This document shows positions 1 through 9,234 of a DNA stretch of 64,000 nt, one piece after another. Position 1 is the stretch's first letter. Every line of letters starts with the position of its first letter. Both the position numbers and the translations under genes were made by a program. Under the pieces are notes generated by a model. It was not told the DNA's origin, made no database searches, and was given only the letters and a program-made list of their open reading frames with translations. Origin of the DNA: Cellulomonas fimi (GTDB taxonomy: Bacteria > Actinomycetota > Actinomycetes > Actinomycetales > Cellulomonadaceae); NCBI RefSeq assembly GCF_028583725.1, contig NZ_CP110680.1, positions 3,596,001 to 3,660,000 on the forward strand. The letters are read 5' to 3'.

Positions 1-845
1 TCGACCACGTTGAGCTCGTCCCAGGTGTTCTGGCCGAACTCCGCCGCGAACATCCGCCCGTCCGACGACCACCCGAGGCCCTGCACGTTGCGGTGCCCGA
101 GGCTCCACACCGGCGACGACGGGTCGGGGTTCCCGGGTGCGGGGGCGCCGTCGGGCGTCACGCGCAGGATCTTGCCGCCCAGCGAGCCCGGGTCCTGGGC
201 ACGGTCCGGCTGCCCGGCGTCGCCCGTCGTCACGTAGAGGTAGCCGTCCGGCCCGACCGCGAGGCGACCGCCGTCGTGGTTGCCCGCGCGCGGGATGCCC
301 GTGAGCACCGGCGTCAGGTCACCGAGCGTCGTGCCGTCGAGCGTGCCGCGCAGCACCCGGTTGTCGTCCTCGGTGGTCGCGTAGAGCACGAGGTCGGCGC
401 CCGTGTCCCCCTCGTCGAGCACCGCGACACCCAGCAGTCCGCCCTCGCCGCCCGGTGCCACGACGTCCGCGAGCGCGTCCGCGCCCGGGCCCGTCACCTC
501 GCGCACTGCGCCGTCGGGGGCGACGAGGACGACGCGCACCTCGTCCCGCAGCGTCACGAGCGCGGAGCCGTCGGCGAGGAACGCGATCCCCCAGGGCACG
601 TCGAGGCCCGTCACGACGTCCTCGACCTCGACGACCTCGACCGTCGCCGGACCCGACGGTCCGGTCGTCGTGCCGGGGGACGTCGCCGCCGTCCCCGACG
701 CCCCCGTGGGCGTCACGCCGGTCCCGACGCCGCCCGACGTGCACCCCGCCGCGAACGCCGCGACCGCGACCAGCCCGACGGCCCCGGGGACGACGCGTCG
801 CGCACGCGCCCGGTCCCGCCGGTGGGGACGCCCGTCGGAGGTCAT
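1..845 (-). CDS. PQQ-dependent sugar dehydrogenase lipoprotein (3' end cut off)
   Basis: The minus-strand frame opens at an ATG at 843-845 and stays open to the window edge, so only the first 281 residues are visible. A short basic N-terminus and hydrophobic stretch end in AFAAGC, a lipobox-like cleavage site, followed by a Gly/Thr/Pro/Ser-rich linker. The mature part begins with a VPWGIAFL motif and contains GNHDGG and DGYLYVTTGDAG segments typical of the soluble glucose/sorbosone dehydrogenase beta-propeller (GdhB family). By family knowledge it oxidises aldose sugars outside the membrane with pyrroloquinoline quinone. The exact substrate cannot be read from the sequence. It is divergent from the nicotinamidase gene. 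Confidence 0.85.
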   Translation of the reverse strand, partial: MTSDGRPHRRDRARARRVVPGAVGLVAVAAFAAGCTSGGVGTGVTPTGASGTAATSPGTTTGPSGPATVEVVEVEDVVTGLDVPWGIAFLADGSALVTLRDEVRVVLVAPDGAVREVTGPGADALADVVAPGGEGGLLGVAVLDEGDTGADLVLYATTEDDNRVLRGTLDGTTLGDLTPVLTGIPRAGNHDGGRLAVGPDGYLYVTTGDAGQPDRAQDPGSLGGKILRVTPDGAPAPGNPDPSSPVWSLGHRNVQGLGWSSDGRMFAAEFGQNTWDELNVV

Positions 846-927
846 GCCCCAGCGCAGCACGCACCCGTGCCGGCCGCCACCCGTCGTGCGAGGCTGGACG
901 TCGGAACCGTCACGCCGGGAGGTCACC

Positions 928-1518
928 ATGAGCACCGCGGAGCCGACACGTCGGGCTCTCGTCGTCGTCGACGTCCAGCCCACCTTCTGCGAGGGCGGCG
1001 CGCTGCCGGTCGAGGGCGGCAACGCGGTCGCGCGGGACATCGCGCTGTACGTCGCCGAGCACCGCGACCGGTACGACCTCGTCGTCACGACGCAGGACTG
1101 GCACATCGACCCCGGGGCGCACTTCAGCGACGAGCCCGACTACGTCGACACCTGGCCGCCGCACGGCGTCGCCGGCACGGCCGAGGCCGACCTGCACCCC
1201 GCGCTGTCCGCGATCGTCCCCGAGGCGAGCGTGAAGAAGGGCCAGTACGCCGCGGCCTACTCGGGATTCGAGGGCGTCGACGGCGAGGGCCGCGGGCTCG
1301 CGCAGATCCTGTCCGACGGCGGCATCACCGACGTCGACGTCGTCGGGCTCGCCGAGTCGCACTGCGTGCGGTCGACCGCGATCGACGCCGTCGGGCTGGG
1401 GCTGCGCACGCGCGTCCTGACGGACCTCACCGCGCCGGTGACCGCCGAGCTCGGCGCGGCCGCGCGCGCGCAGATGCAGGCCGCCGGCGCACGGCTCGTC
1501 GCGTCGACCGATCTCTGA
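928..1518 (+). CDS. pncA: Nicotinamidase / isochorismatase-family hydrolase
   Basis: This 196-residue protein starts at an ATG preceded by GGGAGG. It belongs to the cysteine hydrolase family that deamidates nicotinamide to nicotinate in NAD salvage. Visible motifs are VVVDVQPTF with catalytic Asp15, DWHIDPGAHF with the D-x-H-x5-H metal ligands that mark nicotinamidases rather than plain isochorismatases, a KKGQ catalytic lysine, and AESHCVRSTA with the nucleophilic cysteine. Length is normal for PncA. It stands alone between a divergent sugar dehydrogenase and a convergent MarR gene. Another amide substrate is possible but less likely given the metal motif. Confidence 0.9.
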   Translation: MSTAEPTRRALVVVDVQPTFCEGGALPVEGGNAVARDIALYVAEHRDRYDLVVTTQDWHIDPGAHFSDEPDYVDTWPPHGVAGTAEADLHPALSAIVPEASVKKGQYAAAYSGFEGVDGEGRGLAQILSDGGITDVDVVGLAESHCVRSTAIDAVGLGLRTRVLTDLTAPVTAELGAAARAQMQAAGARLVASTDL

Positions 1519-1536
1519 GCGGCGTCGCGTTCCGGG

Positions 1537-1971
1537 TCAGCGCGTGTCCTGCGACGCCCACCCGAGGTTGGTCGCCACGCGCTGGAGCACCGCGAGGGTC
1601 GTCGCGTAGTCGTCCTCGGTGACGCCCTCCGAGACGCGGTCGCGGAACCCGCGCACCCGATCGGCGAGCGCCGCGACGTGGTCACGGCCGTCGTCGGTGA
1701 GCACGTACCCGGCGCCGTCCCGCACGACCCAGCGGCGCGACACGAGCAGCGTGAGCTCGGCCGTCCCGACAGGCTCGCCCGCGGCCGTCTCGAACGGGGC
1801 GAGCGCCCGCGCCACCGCGAGCTCGTCGACGGGACCGTCCTCCTGGACGACCGACAGGACCTGCCAGTGCCGGCGGGTCAGGCCGTCACGTGCGAGCTCG
1901 GCGTCGAGCCCCACCTCCAGCAGCCGGTCCACGAGCTTCACCCAGTACCCGATCGGGCGTTCCTGCGGCAT
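1537..1971 (-). CDS. MarR-family winged-helix transcriptional regulator
   Basis: The 144-residue protein has the size and layout of MarR dimers: an N-terminal dimerisation helix (YWVKLVDRLLEVGLDAEL), a helix-turn-helix around residues 30-70, a wing (RRWVVRDGAGYVLTDDGR) and a C-terminal helix. Family members usually repress a neighbouring gene and release DNA on binding small phenolic or oxidising ligands. No target is obvious here; the upstream gene on the same strand is the YwqK-like protein about 70 bases away. The Shine-Dalgarno site is a weak GGGGGT. Ligand and operator are unknown. Confidence 0.8.
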   Translation of the reverse strand: MPQERPIGYWVKLVDRLLEVGLDAELARDGLTRRHWQVLSVVQEDGPVDELAVARALAPFETAAGEPVGTAELTLLVSRRWVVRDGAGYVLTDDGRDHVAALADRVRGFRDRVSEGVTEDDYATTLAVLQRVATNLGWASQDTR

Positions 1972-2043
1972 CGGACCCCCATCCCCCGAACGTCCTCCGC
2001 GATCGATCCTGCCACGACCTCCCCGCGTGGCCCGTCGAGCGCG

Positions 2044-2511
2044 TCAGGCCTGAGCGCGCCGGCGCTGGAGCAGGTCGAAGTACGGGTCGTCCGGACCGAT
2101 CTCGAACGCCTCCACCACCGCGCCGCTGCGGTCGTAGGTCTCCGAGCGCACCGTGACACCGTGCTCGAAGGTCGCGGCGCGGACCAGGAAGCCCTCCTCG
2201 TCGTAGCTGCGCTCGTCGCCGTGGGGCATCCCCCGCCGGTACTCCGTCTCGCTCTGCAGCAGTCCCGACGCGGACCACTCCCGCGCCCAGCCGTGCTGGA
2301 CGCCGTCCACGTACGCCAGCTCGCTGTAGCGGCCGTCCGCCATCTGCTCGTAGCAGACGCCGGTGAAGAGCTCGCCGCGGTAGGTGAACGTCAGCTCCGA
2401 GTCGTAGTCGAGCTGGTCGTCGGCGACCCGCCGGGGTGCGCGTGCCCGCGAGCGCGCAGCGACGGCCGCCCCGTCGTCAGGACTCGTCGAGGAACCGCTC
2501 GTGCTCGTCAC
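2044..2511 (-). CDS. YwqK/MORN-like protein (possible antitoxin or immunity-type protein)
   Basis: The 155-residue protein begins with a low-complexity Ser/Arg segment and continues with short repeats of the type GxxHGxxxxWxxxGxLxSExxYxxGxxHG, which match the MORN-like repeats of the YwqK family. YwqK of Bacillus is the antitoxin of a secreted polymorphic toxin. Here no toxin gene is adjacent. Its start lies only one base past the rsmI stop on the same strand, so the two are probably one transcript. Function is therefore open; the repeat fold and the coupling to rsmI are what the sequence shows. Confidence 0.6.
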   Translation of the reverse strand: MTSTSGSSTSPDDGAAVAARSRARAPRRVADDQLDYDSELTFTYRGELFTGVCYEQMADGRYSELAYVDGVQHGWAREWSASGLLQSETEYRRGMPHGDERSYDEEGFLVRAATFEHGVTVRSETYDRSGAVVEAFEIGPDDPYFDLLQRRRAQA

Positions 2512-2512
2512 G

Positions 2513-3418
2513 TCAGCGGGCGCGGGCCGCGAGGGCCGCCGCGTAAAGGTCGCGCTTCGGGACGCCCGCAGCCGTCGCGACGTCGGCGACGGCGTCCTTG
2601 AGACGCTCGCCGGCGTCGGCGCGCGCGAGCACCTCGGCGACCAGGTCGGCCGTCGACGCGGCCTGCGGCCGGGCCGCCCCGCCGACGACCACCACGATCT
2701 CCCCGCGGACCTGCCCGTCGTGCGCCCACGCGGCGAGGTCGCGCAGCGGCCCCCGTCGCACCTCCTCGTACGTCTTCGTCAGCTCGCGGCACACCGCAGC
2801 CGGCCGTTCGGCACCGAAGGCGTCGACCATCGCGTCGAGCACGTCGTCGAGCCGGTGCGGCGCCTCGAAGAACACCATCGTCCGGCGCTCGTCGGCGAGG
2901 TCGGCGAGCGTGCGCGCCCGCTCCCCCGGCTTGCGCGGCAGGAACCCCTCGAAGCAGAACCGGTCGGTCGGCAGGCCGGACAGTGCGAGAGCCGTGAGCA
3001 CCGCGCTGGGACCCGGGGCCGCCGTCACCGGCAACCCCGCCGCGACCGCCGCCGTCACGACGCGGAACCCCGGGTCGGACACCGCGGGCATGCCGGCGTC
3101 CGTCACGACCACGACCGTGCCGCCGCCGGCCACGACGTCGAGCAGGTCGGCGGCGCGCTCGGCCTCGTTGTGCTCGTGGTGGCTGACGACGCGCCCGCGC
3201 ACCTCGACGCCCAGCCGGGCCGCGAGCGCGCGCAGGCGGCGGGTGTCCTCCGCGGCGACGACGTCCGCCTCCGCGAGCAGGGTGCGCAGCCGCGCCGACG
3301 CGTCGTCGGTGTTCCCGATGGGCGTCGCCGCGAGCACGAGCCGGCCGCCGGACGCCTCCGTCGCACCACCGCCGCGCGGGGCGGGTCGGGCGGCGTCGGG
3401 TGCGTCGGCTCCGGTCAC
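2513..3418 (-). CDS. rsmI: 16S rRNA (cytidine-1402-2'-O)-methyltransferase RsmI
   Basis: From a GTG start the protein has 301 residues, close to the usual 280-300. It shows the tetrapyrrole-methylase fold signature [15 protein letters not shown] near the N-terminus, VVAAEDTRR, a [12 protein letters not shown] loop, [12 protein letters not shown] and GEIVVVVGG near the C-terminus, all characteristic of RsmI, which methylates the ribose of C1402 in the ribosomal decoding centre using S-adenosylmethionine. It is divergent from the mannosyltransferase gene with a 75-base gap; the same pair is neighbouring in Mycobacterium tuberculosis (Rv1003/Rv1002c). The frame stays open far upstream, but the homologous part begins just after the chosen start. 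Confidence 0.93.
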   Translation of the reverse strand: MTGADAPDAARPAPRGGGATEASGGRLVLAATPIGNTDDASARLRTLLAEADVVAAEDTRRLRALAARLGVEVRGRVVSHHEHNEAERAADLLDVVAGGGTVVVVTDAGMPAVSDPGFRVVTAAVAAGLPVTAAPGPSAVLTALALSGLPTDRFCFEGFLPRKPGERARTLADLADERRTMVFFEAPHRLDDVLDAMVDAFGAERPAAVCRELTKTYEEVRRGPLRDLAAWAHDGQVRGEIVVVVGGAARPQAASTADLVAEVLARADAGERLKDAVADVATAAGVPKRDLYAAALAARAR

Positions 3419-3493
3419 GCCCGACAGCCTGCCACCTGGCGGGCGTCCACCCCTCGTCCGCCCCTGGCCCTCGCCACAGGGGTCACCCCTACG

Positions 3494-5380
3494 ATGACCG
3501 CTGTGCCGCCCACGCGAGACGACGACGCCGCGCTCCCGGAGCACCCGGACGCGCCCTCCGGCGACGCCCCCGACCGTCACGCCCCGGCGCCCGGCGCTCC
3601 GGGCGAGGGCACCGCGACGACGACGCCCGGGACCCGTCCCGACGACGCCGACGCGTCGTCCGGCGCCCCGAGCCTCGTCAAGGCGGGCACCCTCGTGACG
3701 GACGCCCCGCCGCACGGTCCGGGCGACGGCGACGGCGCGACCGACGCCGAGGACCTGGCCGTCGAGGACGTCGACGACGAGCCGCCGCTCCCCACGCGCG
3801 AGCGCCTGCTGCGCACGCTGCTCGGCGCGGACCGGCTGGCCCTCGACCTGACCCCGCGCGACCGTCTCGTCGGCTGGCTGTGGCCGATCGCCGTGACGGT
3901 GCTCGCGGGCATCGCCCGGTTCTGGGACCTGGGCCGGCCACACCAGCTCGTGTTCGACGAGACGTACTACGTCAAGGACGCGTGGTCGCTCGTCACGCGC
4001 GGCTACGAGGCGCAGTGGTCGGCCGAGCCCAACCCGGCGTTCGAGGCGGGCGACGTGAGCGGCCTCGGCACGGTCGCGTCGTACGTGGTCCACCCGCCGG
4101 TCGGCAAGTGGGTCATCGGGCTGGGGATGCAGCTCGGCGGCGGTCCGGACTCGTCGGCGGCGTGGCGCCTGGCGGTCGCGATCCTCGGGACGCTGTCGGT
4201 GCTGATGATCGCGCGCATCGCGCGGCGCCTGTTCGCGTCGACGGCGCTCGGCGTCGTCGCGGGCCTGCTGCTCGCGGTCGACGGCGAGGCGATCGTCATG
4301 TCCCGCATCAGCCTGCTCGACCCGGTGCTGACGTTCTTCGTGCTCGCCGCGTTCGGGGCGCTGCTGCTCGACCGTGAGCAGGCGAGACGACGGCTGGCCG
4401 AACGCGCGGCGGTCGTGATCGACTCGGGCGGCGAGCTCGGCTGGGGGCCACGGCTGGGCTGGCGCTGGTGGCGTCTGGCGGCCGCGGTGCTGCTCGGGCT
4501 CGCGATCGGCACCAAGTGGTCGGGCATCTACTTCCTCGCCGTGTTCGGCCTCATGACGGTCGCGTGGGACGTCACGGCGCGCCGCTCGGTCGGGGTGCGG
4601 CACTGGGCGCGCGCGGGCGTGCTGCGCGACGGGGTCGTCGCGGGTGTCGCGATGGTCGGCATCGGCGTCGTCACGTACCTCGGGTCGTGGTGGTCGTGGT
4701 TCGCGTCGACGGACGCGTACAACCGCCAGTGGGCGGCCCTGAACCCCGGTCAGGGCGTGGACTGGCTGCCGCCCGCGCTGCGCTCCCTGTGGAAGTACCA
4801 CCAGGACATGTGGGCGTTCCACAACGGCCTCGAGACGCCGCACTCGTACGCGGCGCACCCGCTCGGCTGGATCGTGCAGTGGCGGCCGACGTCGTTCTAC
4901 TACCCGCCCGAGGTGTCAGGGCTGCAGGGGCAGGCAGCGATCGACGCGTGCGGCGCCGACCAGTGCTCGCAGGCGATCACCGCGCTCGGCAACCCGGTGC
5001 TGTGGTGGTGCGGCGCGGCCGCGATCCTCGTGGCGCTCGTGTGGCTGATCCGGTTCCGCGACTGGCGGGCCGGCGCGGTCCTGTCGGGAATCGCGGCGGG
5101 CTGGCTGCCGTGGTTCATGTACGCCCACCGCACGATCTTCACGTTCTACTCGATCGCGTTCCTGCCCTGGGTCGTGCTCACGCTCACCTACGTCCTCGGG
5201 CTGGTGATCGGCCCGAAGGACGAGCTGGGCGCGAAGCAGCGCCGCGTCGCGATCTGGTGCGTCGGCGTGCTGCTCGCGCTGATCGTCGCCGTGAGCGTGT
5301 TCTTCTACCCGATCTGGGCGGGCATGGTGATCCCGTACGACTTCTGGCACATCCACATGTGGATGAGCCAGTGGGTCTGA
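3494..5380 (+). CDS. pmt: Polyprenyl-phosphate-mannose:protein mannosyltransferase
   Basis: The 628-residue product is a multi-pass GT39 glycosyltransferase that transfers mannose from polyprenyl-phosphomannose to serine/threonine of secreted proteins. The catalytic acidic pair of the first extracytoplasmic loop is visible as FDETYY (Asp155-Glu156). Further family motifs include [32 protein letters not shown] and the C-terminal W-rich [20 protein letters not shown]. About ten hydrophobic segments follow residue 120. The first roughly 115 residues form an acidic, Pro/Ala/Asp-rich extension not needed for the fold and longer than in many homologues; the ATG chosen is the only good start after the divergent rsmI promoter region. 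Confidence 0.92.
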   Translation: MTAVPPTRDDDAALPEHPDAPSGDAPDRHAPAPGAPGEGTATTTPGTRPDDADASSGAPSLVKAGTLVTDAPPHGPGDGDGATDAEDLAVEDVDDEPPLPTRERLLRTLLGADRLALDLTPRDRLVGWLWPIAVTVLAGIARFWDLGRPHQLVFDETYYVKDAWSLVTRGYEAQWSAEPNPAFEAGDVSGLGTVASYVVHPPVGKWVIGLGMQLGGGPDSSAAWRLAVAILGTLSVLMIARIARRLFASTALGVVAGLLLAVDGEAIVMSRISLLDPVLTFFVLAAFGALLLDREQARRRLAERAAVVIDSGGELGWGPRLGWRWWRLAAAVLLGLAIGTKWSGIYFLAVFGLMTVAWDVTARRSVGVRHWARAGVLRDGVVAGVAMVGIGVVTYLGSWWSWFASTDAYNRQWAALNPGQGVDWLPPALRSLWKYHQDMWAFHNGLETPHSYAAHPLGWIVQWRPTSFYYPPEVSGLQGQAAIDACGADQCSQAITALGNPVLWWCGAAAILVALVWLIRFRDWRAGAVLSGIAAGWLPWFMYAHRTIFTFYSIAFLPWVVLTLTYVLGLVIGPKDELGAKQRRVAIWCVGVLLALIVAVSVFFYPIWAGMVIPYDFWHIHMWMSQWV

Positions 5381-5425
5381 CGCTCCCGTCCTGACGCCGC
5401 GTGGCGGGCCGCGACCGGCCCCGCG

Positions 5426-6904
5426 TCAGCCCGCGGCAGGAGCCCCCGGCCACGTGACCTGCGGGCTCGCGTACCAGGCGAACCCGACGTGGTCCCAGAA
5501 CGCGCCGTGCTCCGCGACGCGCGCGGCGAAGTCGTCCCAGTCCCGCTGCTCGGGCGCGGTCCACGCGACCTCCGCGACCGCGGCCAGGCGCGGCAGCAGC
5601 ATCGACGTGAGCTCGGTGAGGTTCGTCAAGGTCTCGGAGAAGACGGCCGCCTCGACGCCGACGACGGACTCCGCGGGGATCCCCGCGATGAGCGTCGACG
5701 GCTCCCACTCGTACGAGTCGCGCAGCTCGACGTGCCCCGCCCACTCGAGACCGAGCGGCGTCTCCGCGTCGTACTTCATGTCGAGGTACGCCTTCGACGC
5801 CGGCGACATGAGCACCTGCGCGCCCGCCTGCGCCGCGGCGACGAACGGCGCGGGGTCGGCGTTGATGTCCCAGTACTGCACGACCGTGCCCGGCTCGAGC
5901 GGCGTCGACGCGATCTCCTGCCACCCGACGACCTTCTTGCCCGCGTCGCGCACGACCGACGACACGAAGCCGACGAGCCGCGCGTACTCGTCGTGGTCCA
6001 TCGTGAGGACCTCGTCGCCGCCGATGTGCACGTACTCGCCCGGCGTCATCGCCGCGAGGTCGGTGAACACGTCGCGCAGGAACGGCTGCGTCGCGGGCAG
6101 GTCCTCGTGCAGGCGGCTGAACCCGACCTCGATACCGGTGTAGACGTCGGTCGGCTCACCGCTCGGCGTGAGCTCGCCGTACGCGTGCGTCGCCGCGTTC
6201 ACGTGGCCGGGGACGTCGATCTCGGGCACCACGCGGATGCCGCGCGACGCGGCGTAGTCGGTGATCTCCGCGAGCTGCGCGGGGCTGTAGAAGCCGCCCG
6301 GCCCACCGCCGACCGACGTCGACGCCGACGCGCGCGTGAGCAGCGGGCGCGACGGCAGGTGGACGCGCCAGCCCTGGTCGTCGGTCAGGTGCAGGTGCAG
6401 CACGTTGAGCTTGTAGTGCGCGAGCAGCCCGATGACGGCCTTGACGTCGTCGACCGTGAAGAAGTGCCGCGCGACGTCGAGCGAGAGTCCGCGCCACGTG
6501 TACCGCGGGCGGTCCTCGATCCGGACGGGCGCGATCGTCAGCGCACCGTCGCCGATGTCCTGGATCACCTGGCGGAGCGTCACGACCGCGCGGACGAGGC
6601 CGGCGGGCGTGCGCGCCTCCAGGTCGACGCGCGACGGCGTGACGACCACGCGGTACGCCTCGTCGGACGCGGGCAGGTCGTCGGTCACGCTCAGCCGCAC
6701 GACGCTGGGCGCGCCGCCCTCGGTGTAGCGGACCTCGACGGGCCGCCCCGAGAGCCGTCCGAGCAGGTCCGCCGCGAGCACACCGACCGCGACGAGCTCC
6801 GGGGCGCTGTCCACGACCAGGATCGTCGTGCCCGACAGCACGAACGGCTCGTCCCCCGTGCTCTCCAGCAGGACGGGACGGGGGATGACGGCGACGTTCT
6901 GCAC
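5426..6904 (-). CDS. Beta-N-acetylhexosaminidase (GH20)
   Basis: The gene starts with GTG at 6904 behind a strong AAGGAGAACC ribosome site and encodes 492 residues without an evident signal peptide. An N-terminal GH20b-like domain (about 1-130) precedes the TIM barrel, which shows YTWRGLSLDVARHFF, HLTDDQGWR, PEIDVPGHV and the catalytic Asp-Glu pair in HIGGDEV (residues 297-298). GH20 enzymes use substrate-assisted catalysis to release GlcNAc or GalNAc from chitooligosaccharides, glycans or muropeptides. The lack of an export signal suggests action on imported oligosaccharides. A BASS-type transporter gene lies just upstream on the same strand. Confidence 0.92.
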   Translation of the reverse strand: MQNVAVIPRPVLLESTGDEPFVLSGTTILVVDSAPELVAVGVLAADLLGRLSGRPVEVRYTEGGAPSVVRLSVTDDLPASDEAYRVVVTPSRVDLEARTPAGLVRAVVTLRQVIQDIGDGALTIAPVRIEDRPRYTWRGLSLDVARHFFTVDDVKAVIGLLAHYKLNVLHLHLTDDQGWRVHLPSRPLLTRASASTSVGGGPGGFYSPAQLAEITDYAASRGIRVVPEIDVPGHVNAATHAYGELTPSGEPTDVYTGIEVGFSRLHEDLPATQPFLRDVFTDLAAMTPGEYVHIGGDEVLTMDHDEYARLVGFVSSVVRDAGKKVVGWQEIASTPLEPGTVVQYWDINADPAPFVAAAQAGAQVLMSPASKAYLDMKYDAETPLGLEWAGHVELRDSYEWEPSTLIAGIPAESVVGVEAAVFSETLTNLTELTSMLLPRLAAVAEVAWTAPEQRDWDDFAARVAEHGAFWDHVGFAWYASPQVTWPGAPAAG

Positions 6905-6953
6905 CGGTTCTCCTTCTCGGGGGCGGGCGCCGGGGACGGGCGCCGGAGGCACG

Positions 6954-7985
6954 CTACTGGACGCGGGCGACGCGTCGTGCGACGACGGCGCACGTCGCGA
7001 GCTGGAGCTGGTGGAACACGATGACGGGCAAGGCGACGCTCGCCGCGACGACGGGCGTGAACAGCACGGCCGCCATCGGCAGACCCGTCGCGAGCGACTT
7101 GGTCGACCCCACCATGAGGAGCGCGGCGCGGTCCGCCCGGTCAAGGCCGAGGCGCGCACCGCCCCACCACGACACCGCCAGCACGACCGCGAGGACGACC
7201 GCGCACACGGCCACGAGGACGACGATCGCGACCGCGGTGACGTGGTCCCACGCGCCCGACACCGACGCCTGGCTGACCGACGTGTACGCGACCAGCAGGA
7301 TCGTGCCGCGGTCGGTGAGCCGCGTCAGCCGCGCGTGCCGGCGCACCCATCCGCCGATCCACGGCTGCACCACCTGGCCCACGGCGAACGGCAGCAGGAG
7401 CTGGAGCAGGATCCCCGACAGCGACCCGCCGTGCTCCCCGCTCGTCGCCGTCATGAGCACGCCGACGAACAGCGGCGTCAGCACGATGCCCGAGACGTTG
7501 GAGATCGTCGCGCCGGTGATCGCCGCGGCCACGTTGCCACGCGCGACCGACGTGAACACGACGGACGACTGCACCGTCGACGGCAGCAGCGACAGGTAGA
7601 GCACACCCCGCCGCAGGTCGGGCGCGAGGACCGCGTCGGGCAGCAGCTGCACGAGCAGGCCGAGCACGGGCAGCAGCACGTACGTCGCCGCGAGCATCGA
7701 GCCCTGCAGACGCCAGTTGCGCAGGCCGTCGAGCACCTCGCGCGTCGGCATGCGCGCGCCGTACAGGAAGAACAGCAGCACGATCGCGCACGTCCGTACC
7801 GTCGCGAGCACGTGGGCGAACCCACCCTGCGCCGGCAGGAACAGGCCAAGCAGGAGGACCGCGACGATGAGCACGACGAGCGGGTCGACCCACCCCCGCA
7901 GCGTCTGGGACAGGCGGGGACGGGGGCGCGGCACCGGCCCATCATGCCCGCGCGTCCAGGATGCGATCGCATCGGGCCGGTCCAT
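6954..7985 (-). CDS. Bile acid:sodium symporter family (BASS) membrane protein
   Basis: The 343-residue protein has about ten hydrophobic segments and the BASS-family features FFLYGARMPTREVL, LSLLPSTVQSSVVFTSVARGN and the crossing-helix motif VGSTKSLATGLPMA. Family members import organic anions such as bile acids, pantoate or pyruvate with sodium; the substrate here is unknown. The closest subgroup resembles bacterial YfeH/PSE-type proteins of about 330 residues. The ATG at 7985 has no clear ribosome site, and a GTG about 17 codons downstream is an alternative. The 49-base gap to the hexosaminidase gene suggests one transcript. Confidence 0.85.
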   Translation of the reverse strand: MDRPDAIASWTRGHDGPVPRPRPRLSQTLRGWVDPLVVLIVAVLLLGLFLPAQGGFAHVLATVRTCAIVLLFFLYGARMPTREVLDGLRNWRLQGSMLAATYVLLPVLGLLVQLLPDAVLAPDLRRGVLYLSLLPSTVQSSVVFTSVARGNVAAAITGATISNVSGIVLTPLFVGVLMTATSGEHGGSLSGILLQLLLPFAVGQVVQPWIGGWVRRHARLTRLTDRGTILLVAYTSVSQASVSGAWDHVTAVAIVVLVAVCAVVLAVVLAVSWWGGARLGLDRADRAALLMVGSTKSLATGLPMAAVLFTPVVAASVALPVIVFHQLQLATCAVVARRVARVQ

Positions 7986-8122
7986 AGGCCCGTCTTGTCC
8001 CGTTTTCGACCACTCTGTCGGGTGACGTGCGCCTCTCGGCAGCCGCTCGCCGCGCGCGCTCACCCGATCGGCCCTAGTTTTCCGGCTACCGGAATGACCC
8101 CCGATATGTCAAGGAGCTGTAC

Positions 8123-8395
8123 ATGACCCCCGAAGGCATCATCAGCGCGATCATCATCGGTGCGATCGTCGGCATCCTCGGCCGCCTCCTCGTGCGCGGC
8201 CGTCAGCGCATCTCGATCCTCCTGACGATCGTCGTCGGGATCGTGGCCGCCCTCATCGGCACGTGGCTCGCCACGCTCATCGGTGTCCGGGACACCGGTG
8301 GCATCGACTGGATCGAGCTGTTCCTGCAGATCGGCCTCGCCGCCATCGGCGTCGCCGCGGTGTCGGGCAGCCGACGCCGTCGCAGCATCCTCTGA
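8123..8395 (+). CDS. GlsB/YeaQ/YmgE-family stress-response membrane protein
   Basis: This 90-residue protein starts at an ATG after AAGGAGCTGTAC. It consists of three hydrophobic segments separated by a basic loop (RLLVRGRQR) and a short polar loop, ending in a cluster of arginines. Spacing of glycines in the first and third segments fits the transglycosylase-associated GlsB/YeaQ family. These proteins are induced by general or envelope stress, but their biochemical role is not settled. A strong hairpin follows the stop codon, so the gene is probably monocistronic. Confidence 0.85.
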   Translation: MTPEGIISAIIIGAIVGILGRLLVRGRQRISILLTIVVGIVAALIGTWLATLIGVRDTGGIDWIELFLQIGLAAIGVAAVSGSRRRRSIL

Positions 8396-8446
8396 CGTCG
8401 CCGCGCCCGCCCCGGCGCACCGACAGCACCACCGCACGAGCCTCGA

Positions 8447-8478
8447 GGGCCCGGACCGTCCCCACGGTCCGGGCCCTT
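8447..8478 (+). terminator. Hairpin terminator after the GlsB-like gene
   Basis: A perfect 13-base-pair inverted repeat (8447-8459 with 8464-8476) closes a CCCC loop and is followed by TT. It lies about 50 bases past the stop codon and is G/C-rich, as usual for terminators in such genomes. Confidence 0.75.
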
Positions 8479-8541
8479 CGGCCTTCCCCACGCGGCTCGG
8501 GCCCTCGGGGTGCCGGCCACGCGGACGGACCGCGACGCGCG

Positions 8542-9033
8542 TCAGGGCGCTGCGGCCCCCCGCGCCCGGGAGGCGCGCTCACCGCCGAGACGTCGCTCCG
8601 ACCACGGCCCGAGGACGAGGCAGACGTTCCGCGTCGCTTCCGGGGTCGCACCGTCCACCCAGACCGCGACCGGATAGTTGCCCGACGGGACGGGAACGTC
8701 CACGTGCTCGCCACCCGCCCCGAGCCAGAGCCCGTGACGCCCGACGATCAGCTCCGACCGGAAGACCTCGCGCATCCCGGGCGGGACCACGCGGTCGGCG
8801 AGCGTGACCACCACGACGTCGCCGTCGGGGAGGACGGCCCTGACGGCGAGACCGGGCCACGGAGGGCATCCCATGATCAGCTCGGGAGCGTCCGTGGCGA
8901 CCCACTGCGTGGCGTCGTCGTCCCAGACCGGGGCCCCCTGCCAGGCGGGGTCCAGCAGCACGATCTCGTCGAGCGGCCCAGCCGCGACGAGTGCATAGAT
9001 CCAGTCGGGGACCGGACCGGCGGACGAGCTCAT
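8542..9033 (-). CDS. Hypothetical protein
   Basis: The 163-residue product from the ATG at 9033 is acidic to neutral, without a signal peptide or membrane segment. It looks like a compact beta-rich domain (GDVVVVTLADRVVP, SGNYPVAVWVD, RNVCLVLGPW). I do not recognise a family. An in-frame ATG three codons upstream is equally possible as start. Codon use, with strong third-position G/C, matches real genes in the window. It faces the GlsB gene tail to tail across the hairpin at 8447-8478. Confidence 0.6.
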   Translation of the reverse strand: MSSSAGPVPDWIYALVAAGPLDEIVLLDPAWQGAPVWDDDATQWVATDAPELIMGCPPWPGLAVRAVLPDGDVVVVTLADRVVPPGMREVFRSELIVGRHGLWLGAGGEHVDVPVPSGNYPVAVWVDGATPEATRNVCLVLGPWSERRLGGERASRARGAAAP

Positions 9034-9110
9034 GGCGGGCATTCTGCCGCCCAGCACCATGGCGACTGCTCCGATCCGCAGACGCCGTCCGGCGAGTGGC
9101 CCAGACGCGC

Positions 9111-9141
9111 CGAAGGCCGGACCCTGGGGGTCCGGCCTTCG
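9111..9141. terminator. Bidirectional hairpin, probably the original tRNA-Ala terminator
   Basis: A perfect 14-base-pair inverted repeat (9111-9124 with 9128-9141) with a three-base loop. It lies five bases from the left copy of the tRNA-Ala 3'-end repeat. Without the insertion element it would follow the tRNA gene directly, so it was probably that gene's terminator. Confidence 0.7.
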
Positions 9142-9145
9142 GCTT

Positions 9146-9161
9146 GCGGTGGAGCTGAGGG
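9146..9161. repeat. Left 16-bp direct repeat flanking the insertion element
   Basis: The sequence GCGGTGGAGCTGAGGG is identical to 10461-10476 and abuts the TGT end of the element. It equals the last 12 bases of the tRNA-Ala gene plus four downstream bases, and is best read as the target-site duplication. Confidence 0.8.
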
Positions 9162-9210
9162 TGTTGTGGTTCACGACATCGTTGATAGGTGAGTCGCGAC
9201 ATCGTTGATA
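9162..9210 (+). repeat. Left end: terminal inverted repeat plus second iteron
   Basis: The terminal repeat (9162-9187) ends in GACATCGTTGATA at 9175-9187. The same 13 bases recur as a direct copy at 9198-9210, 23 bases further in. Two copies per end suggest two transposase binding sites. Confidence 0.8.
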
Positions 9211-9234
9211 CCGGCCGGGCCGCGACGATCGACC

